Position numbers and translations under genes: made by a program. 64,000 nt of DNA, taken from the NCBI RefSeq assembly GCF_041146795.1, contig NC_135170.1, positions 29,623,533-29,687,532 on the forward strand, read 5' to 3'. A model generated the notes under the pieces. That model worked only from the letters and a program-made list of their open reading frames with translations. It did no database searches and had not been told where the DNA came from. The stretch is from Maylandia zebra (Eukaryota > Chordata > Actinopteri > Cichliformes > Cichlidae). Shown here piece after piece: positions 36,501 to 48,049 of the stretch (its first letter is position 1; the number at the start of each line of letters is the position of its first letter).

Positions 36501-38699
36501 GTTCTTATTATATATTATATATAGAGGGTATGTAGACTTCCACATAGAACCTCTTGAATAGTTTTCGATGACAAAATTTGCATCGCTGGCATGGAACAAC
36601 CGTCACTGAAACAAAACGCTCTTTGTAGAAGTAAATATTACATAATAGGGATTTCCAACAAGACAATGGTCATAAACAGACACAAGATCCTGTTTTGAAA
36701 GTAGTCAGACAGGCCATTACAGATTAGTGAAGTAAGGCCTGTTCTGACCTTTGCTTCGGAGGGAAAAAGTGCACCATACAGAAAAGAGAGCTTTAGATAT
36801 TTTCATATCATCTGCAACAGAAAGTAAATGGTAAATGGCCTGTATTTGTATAGCGCTTTACTTAGTCCCTAAGGACCCCAAAGAAAGGGGTAGAAAATAG
36901 CCCAAAGTACATGCAGACAGCAATTAGGTGTCATGTCTTATAGACATTTTTTTCTTGTAACTGTAGGCTATGCTGGACATTAGTTTACAGCCTTGTTTTT
37001 TTCTCCTCTTCAGGCCCTCATGCAGTGTCCTGCTGAGCTTGTGTATCAGGAGGTGATCCTGCAGCCGGAGAAGATGGTTCAGTGGAACAAAACAGTTTCT
37101 GTCTGCCAGGTCAGAAGTCTTCCTGCTGTTTTTGCACATTTTTCACTGTAATCCTGTGGCATGCTACAGCTTGATATCTCTTCCCGTCTTATACTCAGAT
37201 CCTTCAGAGAGTTGACGACAACACTCTTGTCTCATATGATGTATCTGCTGGAGCAGCAGGGGGAGTTGTCTCCGCAAGGTACATCAGCACAACATCCTAC
37301 CGACTTTTCTTTCTGTCATCTGTTCTTGCTGTCCCATCTGTATCGTTTCTTTTCTTCAGGTCTGAATAAAGTGTGTTTATTGGGTGATTGATTTTTCTTC
37401 CTTCAGGGACTTTGTTAATGTTCGCCGAGTGGAGCGCAAACGAGACTGTTACCTGTCTGCTGGCATAGCAACCAACCACGATGCCAAACCTCCAAGCAAT
37501 CGCTATGTCAGGTCAGACCTTGCCTCTGGCCTTGTCACTGATCCAGTAAATTAGAACATTGTATCGGTTTGACAAAGGGCATCTGTGTTAGTTTAACTTG
37601 TATAACTTTGTCTTTTTTTGCTTTACTGCTGGTCTCAGAGGAGAAAATGGGCCCGGAGGTTTTGTGGTCCTCAAATCCAGCAGTAACCCATCCATCTGCA
37701 CTTTCATCTGGGTCCTCAACACAGACTTAAAGGTGTGAAAACACATGGTGGAATTACTCTTGAATTTTCTTTATTTTTACAATATTCAAGATGTTCTTTC
37801 CCTTTGTACAATTAGAAAGAAGTTGTTTTCTAAATTATTTTTGTAGCAGGACACTGCAGCAGGTTGGGCCCCCTTTTGCCTTCCGAACTGCCTTAATTTT
37901 TCATGGCATAGATTCAACAAGGTGCATAAAACATTCCTCAGAGATTTGGGACCATTTTACATGATAGCGTCACATATAAAACCAGTCTGTGTTATAGTAC
38001 GTTATCATGCTGAGAACAGCTGTCTGAAGATGGTTATACTGTGGTCAATATTACTTAAGCAGTGACATTAAACCCACATTGTTACCCGAGCACCACCCTG
38101 GAATTTTTCTACCAATCGAATATTGTGGCAGAAGTCATGACTCATCAGACCAGGCAATGTTTTTCCAGTCTCATTATCTTGGTTTTTAGCCTTCCTTCCC
38201 ACCAGATTAAAAAAAGTTCACTAGCTTCTGACATGAACAAGGCATTTTCACCCAGAGAATTGCCACTCACTGCACATTTCCTCTTTTTTGGACCACTCTA
38301 GAGATGATTATGTGGGAAAATCCCAGCAGATAAGCATTTTACTATGTCTACGTGCCTAAATGCACTGAAGTTCTGCCATGTGATTGATGGTTAGATATCT
38401 GTGTTAACGAGCAGTTGAACAGGTGTGTGTGTGTATAAATAGAAATTTTGCAGAAAAAGGCAAAATGTAACAGATATAGGTGAGATAAGGATCAAAAACA
38501 AAGGAATATGAAATGTAATACAAATATTAAAAAGCAATTTTTTTTGTTTCATCAGGGCCGTCTGCCACGCTACCTCATCCACCAGAGTCTGGCAGCCACA
38601 ATGTTTGAGTTCATGTCCCATTTACGCCAACGAATTATCGACGTGCGGCCCTCTCATCGTTCCCACCACCACCATCACCACCACCACTCTCAAAACTAG
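30595..38699 (+). CDS. stard3: STARD3 / MLN64, StAR-related lipid transfer protein 3 (14 coding exons)
   Basis: Exons: 30595-30807, 30898-30975, 31229-31306, 31414-31467, 31774-31885, 31969-32067, 32182-32237, 32334-32426, 35735-35797, 37014-37109, 37199-37278, 37407-37511, 37639-37732 and 38556-38699. All phases close, giving 454 aa (human 445). Known role: a late-endosomal protein that tethers to ER VAP proteins and moves sterol to endosomes. Seen: conserved [18 protein letters not shown] leads into the MENTAL domain (four hydrophobic segments, about residues 50-170). The phospho-FFAT motif QFYSPPES (202-209) has its serine at 205. A START domain (about 230-440) keeps [18 protein letters not shown] (M303 and N307, matching human sterol-pocket residues), [23 protein letters not shown] and [17 protein letters not shown]. 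Odd points: eight consecutive His near the C-terminus (444-451), a NAGNAG acceptor at exon 31774, and a Tc1 transposon in the intron after exon 32334-32426. Confidence 0.97.
33441..33640 (+). repeat. left terminal inverted repeat of Tc1 element
   Basis: This 200 bp repeat has an outer direct repeat GGCAAAAAAGTATTTAGTCA (33447-33466) and an inner one GGAAAATAAGTATTTGGTCA (33621-33640). These are the expected transposase binding sites of an IR/DR element. It matches 34839-35038 in reverse complement with about two differences. Confidence 0.9.
33657..34679 (-). CDS. Tc1-family transposase, DD34E, full length (340 aa)
   Basis: Cut-and-paste transposase that binds the terminal repeats and inserts at TA. 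It is a single uninterrupted frame from ATG at 34679 to a stop, and 340 aa is the usual family length. Seen in order: paired-like helix-turn-helix DNA-binding region (about 1-110) with the linker [12 protein letters not shown] (56-67); glycine-rich box [13 protein letters not shown] (186-198); catalytic triad D153 (MWSDETK), D244 (QHDNDPKHT) and E279 ([11 protein letters not shown]). The 34 residues between the second D and E, and all three positions, match Sleeping Beauty numbering. No stop, frameshift or missing catalytic residue was found, so the protein may be functional. Expression and activity are unknown. It is antisense to stard3 and lies within its intron. Confidence 0.95.
   Translation of the reverse strand: MAKTKELSKDTRKSIVDLHQTGKSESTIGKQLGVKKSTVGAIIRKWKTYKTTDNLPRSGAPRKISSRGVKMIMRTVSKDPRTTRGDLVNDLQRAGTKVTKVTISNTLQRQGIKSRSARRVPLLKPVHVQARLKFAREHMDDTAEDWENVMWSDETKVEPFGINSTRHVWRKKNTELHPKNTIPTVKHGGGNIMLWGCFSAKGTGRLIRVKDRMNGAMYREILSQNLLPSVRTLKMKRGWVFQHDNDPKHTARATKEWLRKKHLKALKWPSQSPDLNPIENLWRELKVRVARRQPQNITALEKICMEEWAKIPATVCANLVKTYSKRLTSVIANKGYVTKY
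34839..35038 (-). repeat. right terminal inverted repeat of Tc1 element
   Basis: This mirror copy of 33441-33640 starts TGACCAAATACTTATTTTCC inside and ends TTTTTTGCCCCACTG outside, followed by TA. The two differences I see from the left repeat are single-base substitutions near 34957 and 34985. Confidence 0.9.
36824..36886 (-). mobile_element. truncated SINE 3' end
   Basis: AATGGTAAATGGCCTGTATT, then TATAGCGCTTTACTTAGTCC and CTAAGGACCCCAAAG, is the reverse complement of the 3' portion of the SINE at 52345-52658. Only the tail region is present. It lies in a stard3 intron. Confidence 0.75.
37850..38432 (-). mobile_element. internally deleted Tc1-like transposon, family B
   Basis: In the last stard3 intron. 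Reverse-strand matches to the family include GGTTGGGCCCCCTTTTGCCT, GATTCAACAAGGTGCATAAA, CATGACTCATCAGACCAGGC and GAACAAGGCATTTTCACCCA, with the AACAGGTGTG end near 38425. A large part of the transposase is missing and the rest is disrupted. Confidence 0.8.
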
Positions 38700-39155
38700 A
38701 GAGAAGTTTTAAGTGGTCACTTGAAAGGTCACTAGCCAAAACTGGCCATCACGGCGTCCGCTGAATGCTCCCAAGCTGAAGGGATGCAATTATGTACCTG
38801 ACAAGGTTGCAACTTTAAGCAAAGGAGATGTGAGACATTTCCCATGTTTCAGCCACACAAAGTGAGGAGTTATTCAGATATCAAAGACTAAACATTTTCT
38901 ATCATTTTGGGGAAGTTTAAGTGTAATCACAAGCGGAAATTTTTGCATGGACCTGTAACCCGTTTGCTATGTTTCTCGCTATGTAATGAAAACTGTTTTC
39001 TGAGACTTTACAGAAACAAGACCTGGATAAAAAAGTGATTCCCAATGTTGGAATCTGTGTTACAGAATAGCTATAACAGTAGTATGACTGAAACAGCTGT
39101 CTCTCTGAGCCTTATCTTTCTGCACACATTATTAGTCATTGATTTACTGCTTTTT

Positions 39156-39200
<45 letters not shown>

Positions 39201-40380
39201 TTTTTCACTGCACCGTCATGGATTTGTTTTTCTGAGGCACCTGCCTGCACTTCACAGCCATATTTCTACACAGTTTCTTCTACTTTACTACACTGTGATA
39301 CATTACAGGGGGCTCTCTGCTATCTGGTCACCACTAGAGGGAGACACCACTGATCCACACAGTGAAGCGTTCTTGGTTTGACACCAGCTTCTGTGCCATA
39401 GTGCAACATTAAAGCAAACATTTAATTACTGTATGGTTTTTTTTTTGTTTTTGTTTTTTTTTTAAATGCTGCTTTTGTTTTGCACTTTGGGATCAGCCAG
39501 GAGTTCAAACCAGGACCTGGATCAGCAGGCTGTTAGACAGTTAGTACAAAAGATAATGTTCATAGGTTAGGATGCTGTATACTAATATATATATATTTTT
39601 GCCAATAACCTCAAGTGGCCTTGTGTTGAAGTAGCTCGACTTATTTGTCATGAAAGGTTATTACTATACTGCTATAATTAGATTAGGCCCCCTGTGGCCT
39701 GAGGTGTGGCACTGAATGAAGTTTTGTTAATGTTTTTAATCATGGAAAAAAAAAAGAAGAAGACATCCCCTGCAGCTTAAGTTGTGTATCAGTGTTATGA
39801 TGTACCTCAGAAGATCAATTTTTAGGATTACATCTGGAATCAAAAGAATTTAAAAGATGAAGTTGGTTGAAGTTATTGTGAAGTTGACCTGAAGAGGGCG
39901 CTGGTCTTCCCTGAACTTTTCTATATTGGTGTAACGGAAATAACACTTGGTGGTGTAACTGTGACACCCACACGACTGTGAGGCATTACTCTTCATAAGC
40001 TTGTGTATGTAGTCACGCTCAGAAATCATTAAGCCCTAATAAATCAAGACTCATTTACAATACTTACTGTACTGAAGGAATGTTGGAAGTGACAATAAAT
40101 AATGATATCAATAATTTGGTGCCTTTTATCAGAGTAGTTTTACATGCCAGTCTTTTGTTTTACTTTTCCATTTATTTCCTGCTGTTATGTCTGTGCTTTC
40201 GTATCCTCCACAAAGATTATTTACATAAACCCTGCTTAGAATACTTAACTGTGTTTTTTATAATTTTAAATTGATTTGTTTATACAAACATTTTAATTTA
40301 TGCTCATCACTACTGAACAAGATTTTTTACTGAGTCTTAAACAGTGTCTTGCGTCTAATAAAATATATGAAAAGATGATC
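38700..40380 (+). other. stard3: stard3 3' UTR with candidate poly(A) signals
   Basis: Non-coding sequence after the stop. AATAAA hexamers at 40038-40043, 40094-40099 and 40357-40362 are candidates. The UTR contains a GT microsatellite at 39158-39199 and several poly-T tracts. The used site cannot be chosen from sequence. Confidence 0.6.
39158..39199. repeat. (GT)n microsatellite
   Basis: About 21 GT units in the inferred stard3 3' UTR. Length variation in the transcript would be expected. Confidence 0.95.
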
Positions 40381-41474
40381 TAGCTCTGACTTCCTTCAAC
40401 TCACATATTTAACCAGTATCTGTATTAACTTGTATAAATCTTGTGCTCTTATTTTTGAATATATTTTTTAACATAGGTAGATAGATACCCTTGTAGTTAT
40501 CTATCTACCCATCCATTCCTGCATCCATACATACATACACACAAGAGTAGCTTCTACCCATATGTTTCTCTGTGGGTGCTTATGTTATGAATAATAACGC
40601 CCTGTGTCTGCAGCCTTGCATGATTTTCATTGCTGCACTCACAGAACTTTGCCAGAGGTCACTGTTCTCTGTGTGACTTAATCAAAAATAAGCATGAAGC
40701 GTTTTCAAAAGTTTTCAAAAATAAACTGATACAAAGAAAATGTTTATTTAAACACAGAACACGATTAAGTAATGCTAAATAATCCAGTTGCATAATCCCT
40801 GAATCGACACTGCAACGGCAGACTTGATATGGAGTGTAATTAATCTTACTGCTGCAGAAGAGATCTGCTGTCCTTGGGGCAAAACACATTGCTTGAGAGA
40901 TGAAGCAGCTCACATGATTGTGCTGTGACTGTCTTCTGAGGATGTGGGTGTGGGAATTTGTGTTTCTTTTTGTTTTGATGAGAGCACAAGCGTCCCACTG
41001 CTCTTGTTGTCCTCCATGTAAAGCTGATGAGAAGCATCGGTCCTTGGGCTGCCGTCATCTGCCTGAGCACTTTTCCATCAGGCCAATAATCTGGAGGGAA
41101 AACCTCTCATCAATTTGGCGCTCCAGTGAAATCCTGGAAAATGGGAAGCTAAAAACTTGGTAGAGTTTTAGATCTGTGACCTTTATTTTGTAGCTTTTTT
41201 CCTACTTGTTCTTATTTATGATGATTTTTATTCGTTCTTTTTATTAGTGGAGGGCTTGAATGTTGTCACAGCTGCTTTTTCCTTTGCCAAAATATAGGTT
41301 TTGGCTAAGGTCCGCTTTGTAAAGAATCTCTACAGAGCATCCCACAGGGACTGTGGCAGATTCTCCTCTGGCATCCAAGAGGGCGTTCCACTTGTGAAAG
41401 AACTGAAACACAACTTCTCTCTGGATTATCTGACATTGTGAACACCCACTACCAGCTGACTCTGTTCTTAATAG

Positions 41475-43087
41475 ATGGGTTCAGCCTTTAACAGGTTCTG
41501 CATGCAGTTCTGCTGCTGCTGCTGTGTTGCTGATGATGAAGAAGAAGAAGATGAAAAGCAGCCTTTAGTACCGTAAGATGACACAGACAAGCATATCATG
41601 TATATCACGTACAGCCAATGTTTGAATTTGTGTTAACAGCTCGTGTCTCTTCTTGTCTGCGTTGGCTGACCGCACAGTGCGGATCCGTTGGACTATTTTA
41701 CCCGTGAAGTCCAGAAGCGTCGAGATGAGGAAACAAACCTGTGGAGTGAGCCGGGAGACCCCAGCCATTCGGAGAGACAGGATGACCGGGTGCTCTACTC
41801 TCTGCTGCAGGCCAGGCAGAAGACCCGCATGGGCTCCACGGTATGTGGGGCAGGGACTAACAAAAATGTGTTTTTTCAAGGTGGAAAAAAAGAAAATCTG
41901 ACACAAATAGCTTAAAAATAACTGTATAAGTTGCAGTTCAAATTTTACATTTGAAATGCAACATTTTACATTGCACTGTGAGTACTTTTTGGAGGTTATT
42001 TGATTATCCGGTTAATTTAAATGCCTTTTGAGGTTATTCTCCTTTTCTTGTCCAGGGCTATCGTCGTCTGAGTGTTGATATCGAGGCCATGAGAGACACA
42101 CGCAGAGAAGTCAGAGAGAAATGGAAGACAATCCTGGAAAATCTAGGTGGGGCTTGACTGATGAGACATGCTATAGTCTGAGAGATTATTGACAATCCAT
42201 GCTGAGATTATCTGCCATATTTTCCAGGTTTTATGGCAGAAGCAGACTCTCTGCTGGCTGTGTCTGCTGGGGGCTCACATGACCGCATGCGTAACGCCCC
42301 GAGAGCACGTGCCCTCCTTCACACACTTCACTCTGAGACCTCCATCTTCAACAGCAACAAAGAACCACCACCAGAAAGATATCTTTTCATCCTGGTGAGA
42401 AAACGGGGCTTGCTGGTGGGAAGTGCACCATCACTGAACTTTGACTTCATACTAAATCAGATTAACTTTGCTATTGCCTTCTGATTAAGGTTTGAAAACA
42501 GCCCTGTGAAGTTTAGTTCGAGTCACAAGTAGATAAACTGCATCATTCATGGGCAAATATGATCGATATTATTCTTTAATAGATTGCCAAGGCTGTCCAG
42601 CTCTCATTATAGTGTAGATTGTAATGAGTTAAGATGGGTTAAGTGGTTTAGTCCAAATAATATCAGTTTTATTTAAGTTGTAACATCAAAAGAGTAGGAA
42701 GCTGCAATTTAATTCGGCTTTTTAAAAAACAAAACAAAACTCAGATTTCATTCAGCTTTGTATCATGACAAAGAAAGGTTGGCATATTATGGATACAACA
42801 AAAATCCCACCTTTTTTTCTGTCTGTGTTCATATTTGGTTCCGTTCTTTTGCTTCAGCCTGTTGTTTTTCTCCTTCTTTACAGGATCGTCTCCTGTACCT
42901 AGACATAGCTGAAGATTTTGTGGCAAAGGCAAAACGCTTCTACCCTCCAAAGGATGACTCTGACGAGGAGACGCCGGGTCTCTCCGTAAACCTGCCGCTG
43001 CTGCTGGCCAGGATGGGGGCCATGAACGGAGGAGGGGAAGATGAGGAGGAGCAGAGCGAAAAAGATGATGAAAACTTGAGTGACTGA
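41475..43087 (+). CDS. melanoregulin-like protein (5 coding exons)
   Basis: Coding exons 41475-41572, 41678-41840, 42056-42146, 42228-42394 and 42884-43087 give 240 aa; mammalian melanoregulin has 214. Known family role: a palmitoylated peripheral membrane protein of melanosomes and lysosome-related organelles, linked to RILP-dynein transport and membrane dynamics. Seen: C9 and five consecutive Cys (13-17), followed by acidic DDEEEEDE and KQPLV, matching the family's Cys cluster and EPLV. Then come NLWSEPGDPSHSE.DDR.LY, RRLSVDIEAMRDTRREVREK, WKTILENLGFMAEADSLL, ERYLFILDRLLYLDIAEDF and AKRFYPPK. The C-terminal 45 residues are acidic (GGGEDEEEQSEKDDENLSD) and longer than in mammals. The ATG follows TTCTTAATAG, which may be a splice acceptor, so a non-coding upstream exon is likely. 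It is probably a paralogue rather than mreg itself, because human MREG is not in this block. Confidence 0.9.
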
Positions 43088-43800
43088 GCCCAAGATCTAT
43101 GGGCTGCAGTAATAAGAGACACAAAGCAGGGGGCAGTAGTCATCAACCCTGGAGACCTGGTTGACAGCTTTGCATAGCTCTTATTCAAGTGTTTGTTGCC
43201 TCATACAGTGTTGTTGCTGCTTTTTTGGAAGTTCTAGGCTAAAATATTCCCCTCTCTCATTTAGCTTGACTCTTTTTTGTTTAGTCTGGCCGAACTCTAA
43301 AAGGAGATTTGCAGATTTTGAAATGAATCCCACGGATGAGTATTAACTGTGTTTTTTCTCTCCACCAAAGAGTGTTATCGGGGTTGTAGGCGGTTCATTG
43401 TTCATGTGTTGCGAACCTTCAGGGTAACTATGTTCTTCTGAGCAATGCTTCTTTATAGTTCTGTCCTATGATTATCAGCACTCATTTCATTCAATCATAT
43501 GATCAGTAAGAACGCGGAATAAATAGCACACCGATCTGATGTCAGACTTTCCTCTAAAGGTTTTACAGGAAAGAGTGTTTGCATGATCACTGCTTTAACT
43601 CATTTGAATCTGTATGTGGTTTAAAATATTTGAAGAATAGCAAAAAGAAATGCAATGCGAGTACTGTAAGTTGAATTTTTAAGTTGGTTGTTTGCGTGAC
43701 TGAGATGGAAGAATGTTTTTCCTGTTCAGCAATTTGCTGAAAATGTGAAAGATTTATACAAGTATGCGATAGTTTGTGTTTTGGTGTGAAGTTACCTTGA

Positions 43801-43806
43801 AATAAA
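43801..43806 (+). terminator. poly(A) signal of melanoregulin-like gene
   Basis: AATAAA lies about 715 bp after the stop codon, the first canonical hexamer in a position with a downstream T/GT-rich stretch. Cleavage is expected near 43820-43830. Confidence 0.6.
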
Positions 43807-43829
43807 GTTCCAGCCTAAAGCCTGTTTTA

Positions 43830-46130
43830 TGTAATGCCACATGCATCTTTCTCATGTCAGGTTGCTTGCTATTCATAAAGTTACATAAATTCAAACGAGT
43901 GAACTAGACTCTAATTTTCAATGATATTTAAAATTACGTTCAGTTAAGCGTACTGAGCAATGGAAACTGTGGCATGGGAGCAACAGTCTTTTGAAGTGGA
44001 ACGTAAGAATCTTCTTCATCTGTCTGTATACTCTCATGTGGCCCGTCAGCTGTGCATCCACGGCTGGCTTGGACTCTGTCCCTGTTCTGAAGCGGCATGT
44101 CCAGCGTCTGACCGTCCCAGTGAGACCAGGCCGGGTTGCAAGATGGATGGTGATAATGGTGTTTTGGTAGTCAGCTGTTTGTTATTGTTATGTAAGAGAG
44201 AGCAATACACTGTCGAGGGCACATGTTTGAACACGGCACCAGCCCGATGGTACAATGGCGCACAGATCCACAAATAACTGGTAACAACTGAGTTATATGA
44301 AGCACAAAAGTTGATACTGTGTGCAGGAATTAATACAAAGCCAGATCCCTTCTTATTATCAAGTATAAGTGTCAGGTTGACCTGTTCCTCTCTCCTCCCA
44401 AAGTCATTTTCGTGTTACAAATAAATCCGACTTAAAGTTCCCCTCTCACAATATTTTGCCATATTTACCACCTCCTGACAAGCCTTGGCTTTATCCTGCA
44501 ATTGCCCTTCTCTTTCTGTTTTCCCACCTACTCCCTATCTCTTTTGCGGTGACAGCTCATTTAAATGTCACTTTGCAGCAGCTGTGGCGGTGCTCTTATG
44601 CAACACAAAGTTCTTCCCGGCCGAGCCAGGCCTTGTGCTGGTGGACAGACTAGGACGGTGGGGGGTGATCACTGTGACAGACCTAACCTCATCACTGCTC
44701 ACCTTTACAAACTATACACACACCCCTGGCTCCATTTGCATAGCATGACTCACCCGAAAACAGCTAGGAAAGGGCTATCTGATGGCCTCTTGGATTTTGG
44801 CTTGTGCGTGTACAAATAAATAGACAGCACAAATTTAAATTGTCACTCTGTGTATTACAACTGACTGCTTCACATAAAGTAGCTTCTAATAAGACATGAC
44901 CTCAACACAGAAGGAGCTTGCATGGTGACTTACTGGGTTTCTGAAATGGCATTCAAGGTTGTCATGGTGTCATAACATGACTGAATCAATGACCCAGGAG
45001 ATGCTTATCGTTTTCTTTTCTCAGTATGACACTGAGCGACATTTTACATATGTACTGGCAGCCTGCTGGGAGATTGTTGAAAGAAAAGTGAAATATTTTT
45101 GGAATTTGCAGGCAAATGGATGTTAGCCTTTAACTGTTGCCTTAAATATGCACAACACGAAGAGTCAGTGGTGAGGAATAGCATTAATTTACCCGAAGTC
45201 AAGAAATATACTCAAAGAATCACAAAGTTATGATCATATTTGTTTTTCAGACAATCTGGCACAGTACAGCAAAAACCTTAAAAGAAAATAAAAAATCGAT
45301 TAACACATCAGGCTTCTTTTGCTTGGGATGATTATATTTTATGCTGTGTCTGAGGTATATGATATCTGGTATATGATGATATCAGTACCTGATGTGGATT
45401 AGTGAGTCAGAAACGGGAATCGGTAGTAACATCAGACCAGCAGATAACTGTCAGAGGTGAGTGTGAGTGTGTGTGTGTGTTTCACAGCCTGTAACCCGAG
45501 TTGATTATGGCCTGCATGGCGCTCTTTCACTGAGGTAATGAATCACTGGAGACTGAGCTCTCACTGCTACTGTGAGACAGCGCAGTGTAATGGCATCTAA
45601 TGAGGGGGTATGATGTTGTCATGAAGCCTGGCGGGGGTATAAACTTATTCAAAGCTGTATTATGAATTAAAAAAACAGCATGAGAAAAATGACACTGCTA
45701 TTTGTATGGCTTTTTCACCATTTTTCTCACAACTGACTGTATATAAAAGATGGATGTTGCCACTGTGACATAATGTGGTTTGTGAACTCACATTTTACAC
45801 CCTCTATAGCTTCCGTGTTATTTTTGTTTTTTGGAGCCAGAGGTGACAATACTTAGGCAAGTGTGTGAAATGCTAATTTGTCAGCTAGCTTGACAAATGC
45901 TGTCCTAAAGCATGGACATAATTTTGCATTTCTTTATCCTGGTTCTCATTTTGATGTTTTTTGGCTTCATGTCTAAAATATTGTGGTTAACACAAACTTT
46001 AGATAATTTTCCCATGTTGTTATAAATATTTAGTCAGGTATTTGCTTGTTTATCTTACATTATAAGCAAGCAAATTACTCATGAATTTTGATCCAAGAGA
46101 TGGCGTGTGCTGCCAATCATCAAATTAGAC
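43830..46130. other. intergenic DNA, no feature recognised
   Basis: Between the melanoregulin-like gene and tcap. Open frames near 43960-44280 and 44456-44820 look random, lacking family similarity or splice partners. A short GT run occurs near 45465. Confidence 0.5.
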
Positions 46131-46135
46131 TGCAA

Positions 46136-46441
46136 AAGTTAGCTTGGTATGGCCACCTTTATTCTTTAACCTGAATGCTGGTAGGCAAGCTTTTGTAATT
46201 TCTTCAGAAATTCTTCAGTCATCTTTAGAAATACGGGTCTCAATCCATGACTAATAGTGCTCCATTGTGTTTTTCCATATATATATTCTTTTCCTCCATT
46301 GGGAGTGTGTTTGGGATCAATGTCATGCTGAAAAATGAAGCAGTCAAACACTTAACACGCCAGATAGAACTGCATTGTGAATCAAAATCTGAGGGTTGCA
46401 TCAATCTACTCTGACAAAATCCCCCAAACCATGACAGAGCA
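46136..46441 (-). mobile_element. Tc1-like transposase fragment, family A
   Basis: The minus strand reads a degraded transposase stretch containing CFIFQHDIDPKHT (compare QHDNDPKHT), then SISHGL and KKLQKLAYQHSG-like C-terminal sequence. It adjoins CCCCCAAACCATGACAGAGC, a family-typical segment. It lacks termini and has frameshifts. It belongs to the same family as the split element at 33030-35374. Confidence 0.7.
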
Positions 46442-47001
46442 CAGAGATGAGTCCACTGTCAGAGGCTATAAGATGATCATTTGTAACCTTCGCTAAAGCT
46501 TCTTCTGTACTGTAATGAGTTCTGAAACCTGACTGAAACTCTTCAAATAAACCATCCCTCTGCAGATTATCAGTAAGCTGTTTTACATCTACTTTTTCAA
46601 GATTTTTTTTAGATGAAAGGAAGGTTGAAGATTGGCTTATAATTAGTTAAAACCGTCGAGTCACTGTTTACAAAAAAGAAAAAAGAAAGAACTGGACTGA
46701 AAATTAGTGGGTAGTTTCTGGCTCTACAGTGTTGGCTTCGGTTGGCTCTCCTTTGCTGCTTTGTGTATATCATGGCTATAATCTTATTAAGATTCCTCTG
46801 CTAAGTCTAAACCATTTGTGTCTGTCTGTGTACATGTTTACATTATTCCATCCATAGTTTCTGTAATATTTCCCCCTCTGTGATCACAGGTGAAGTGGAA
46901 AGAGTTGGGCTGAGTGATTACAAGAGCAGGCCCAGCATTCAATTTGAGAATCAGGGGATTTTCAGCCATATTACCCCTGAACCCCACTGCAGGGAAACTT
47001 C

Positions 47002-47106
47002 CAGCTGTCAGGGAATGAGGCACGGAGGACTTGGTGTCAGATGTCCAAGCACACTGATTGTAGAGTGACAACATGAATCTAAAATAGAAACAGAGCATCT
47101 ATAAAA
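47002..47106 (+). promoter_or_regulatory. tcap: candidate tcap promoter (TATA box, E-box)
   Basis: TATAAAA at 47100-47106 lies about 160 bp before the tcap start codon, which predicts transcription from about 47130. A CAGCTG E-box at 47002-47007 is the kind bound by MyoD-family factors. This fits a strongly muscle-specific gene, but factor binding is inferred. Confidence 0.5.
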
Positions 47107-47265
47107 GCTGTGGACAGTCCTAAGCCTGGACATAGACAGCACTAAGAAGGACAGAGATAGTGGAAGAGTAGAAGTAAAGCCGACTGAAGCATCACTGTTT
47201 CCTGTTACCTTAGGACTGATCAACAAGACCCACTCAAGGCGATAAATCTATCTGCACCTGAGAAG

Positions 47266-48049
47266 ATGCCAATCTGTACCGTGCTGGAGAAGAGCAATGG
47301 TGTGCTGGTGGGAGCTGAGCTGACCTGCAGTGTGAGGGAAGACAACAAGGCTCAGAGGGAGAGCTATACTGCTGACTGGCACAGCGTTAGTCTCAAGACT
47401 CAACCTCAAGACAGGTAGGACCAATGAGATCATGTCTTATTATAGGTAAGACCCTATAATATGATAAGTTGCTTTTAAATGAGAGGAAAACATTCACTAG
47501 GCTGTAATTTCAAACTTTTCTTACTCTCATAAAATATGGATGAAGATTGACTTGAAAATTATTCTCATAGTGAAAAGCAGTTAAATGTTAATTGGGAAGG
47601 TAAATTACAATAAGGCCCTCAGTAGTTTCTAACTTCAACTTTCCTTTGATGCCCACAGGCAGACCATGAACATGAACGACACTTCTCGTGGGGAGACTCT
47701 GTCCCGGCAGTGGCAGGCACGTTCACTGACACAGAAGTGTCCCTCTGGTGTCTTTAGGGTGGGCACAGTGGAAAGAGGGGTCAGGGAGCACCAGTTGCTT
47801 CCAAAGAGAAACACCCTCCCCTTGCCCATCTTTACCCCCGCAGAGCTGGGCGTCAGGCTCGGACGTGGAGCGCCACACACATTGGAGGACCTGCAGCCAT
47901 TTCCCACTCCAGATGGAGTGTGTCCCAGCAAGAGGACGGTGGATGAAATCACCAGAGATCTCCCTCCAGTCAAGCCGACCCTCATGGAGTTTGCCAAAGC
48001 ACCCAAAGCCCTGGGGCGCTCCATGTCTCAGGAGGCCCAGAGAGGGTGA
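47266..48049 (+). CDS. tcap: telethonin / titin-cap (2 exons)
   Basis: Exons 47266-47414 and 47659-48049 (phase 2 junction within an Arg codon) give 179 aa; human is 167. Two exons is the known structure. Known role: a Z-disc protein of striated muscle that joins two titin N-termini (Z1-Z2). Seen: ELTCSVREDNKAQRESYTAD, a W and SVSLKTQPQD match the human N-terminal half. VGTVERGVREHQLLPKRNTL is followed by PLPIFTPAELG, the family's most recognisable block. DEITRDLPPVKP and the C-terminus RSMSQEAQRG, identical to human and containing the phosphorylated serines, complete the match. The first 16 or so residues before ELTCSV are longer than in mammals; an alternative downstream start is not available in the matching part. 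Confidence 0.96.

Noticed and set aside
47085..47098. MEF2 site upstream of tcap (CTAAAATAG)
   Set aside because: One W short of the YTA(W)4TAR consensus, so too weak to report as a site.
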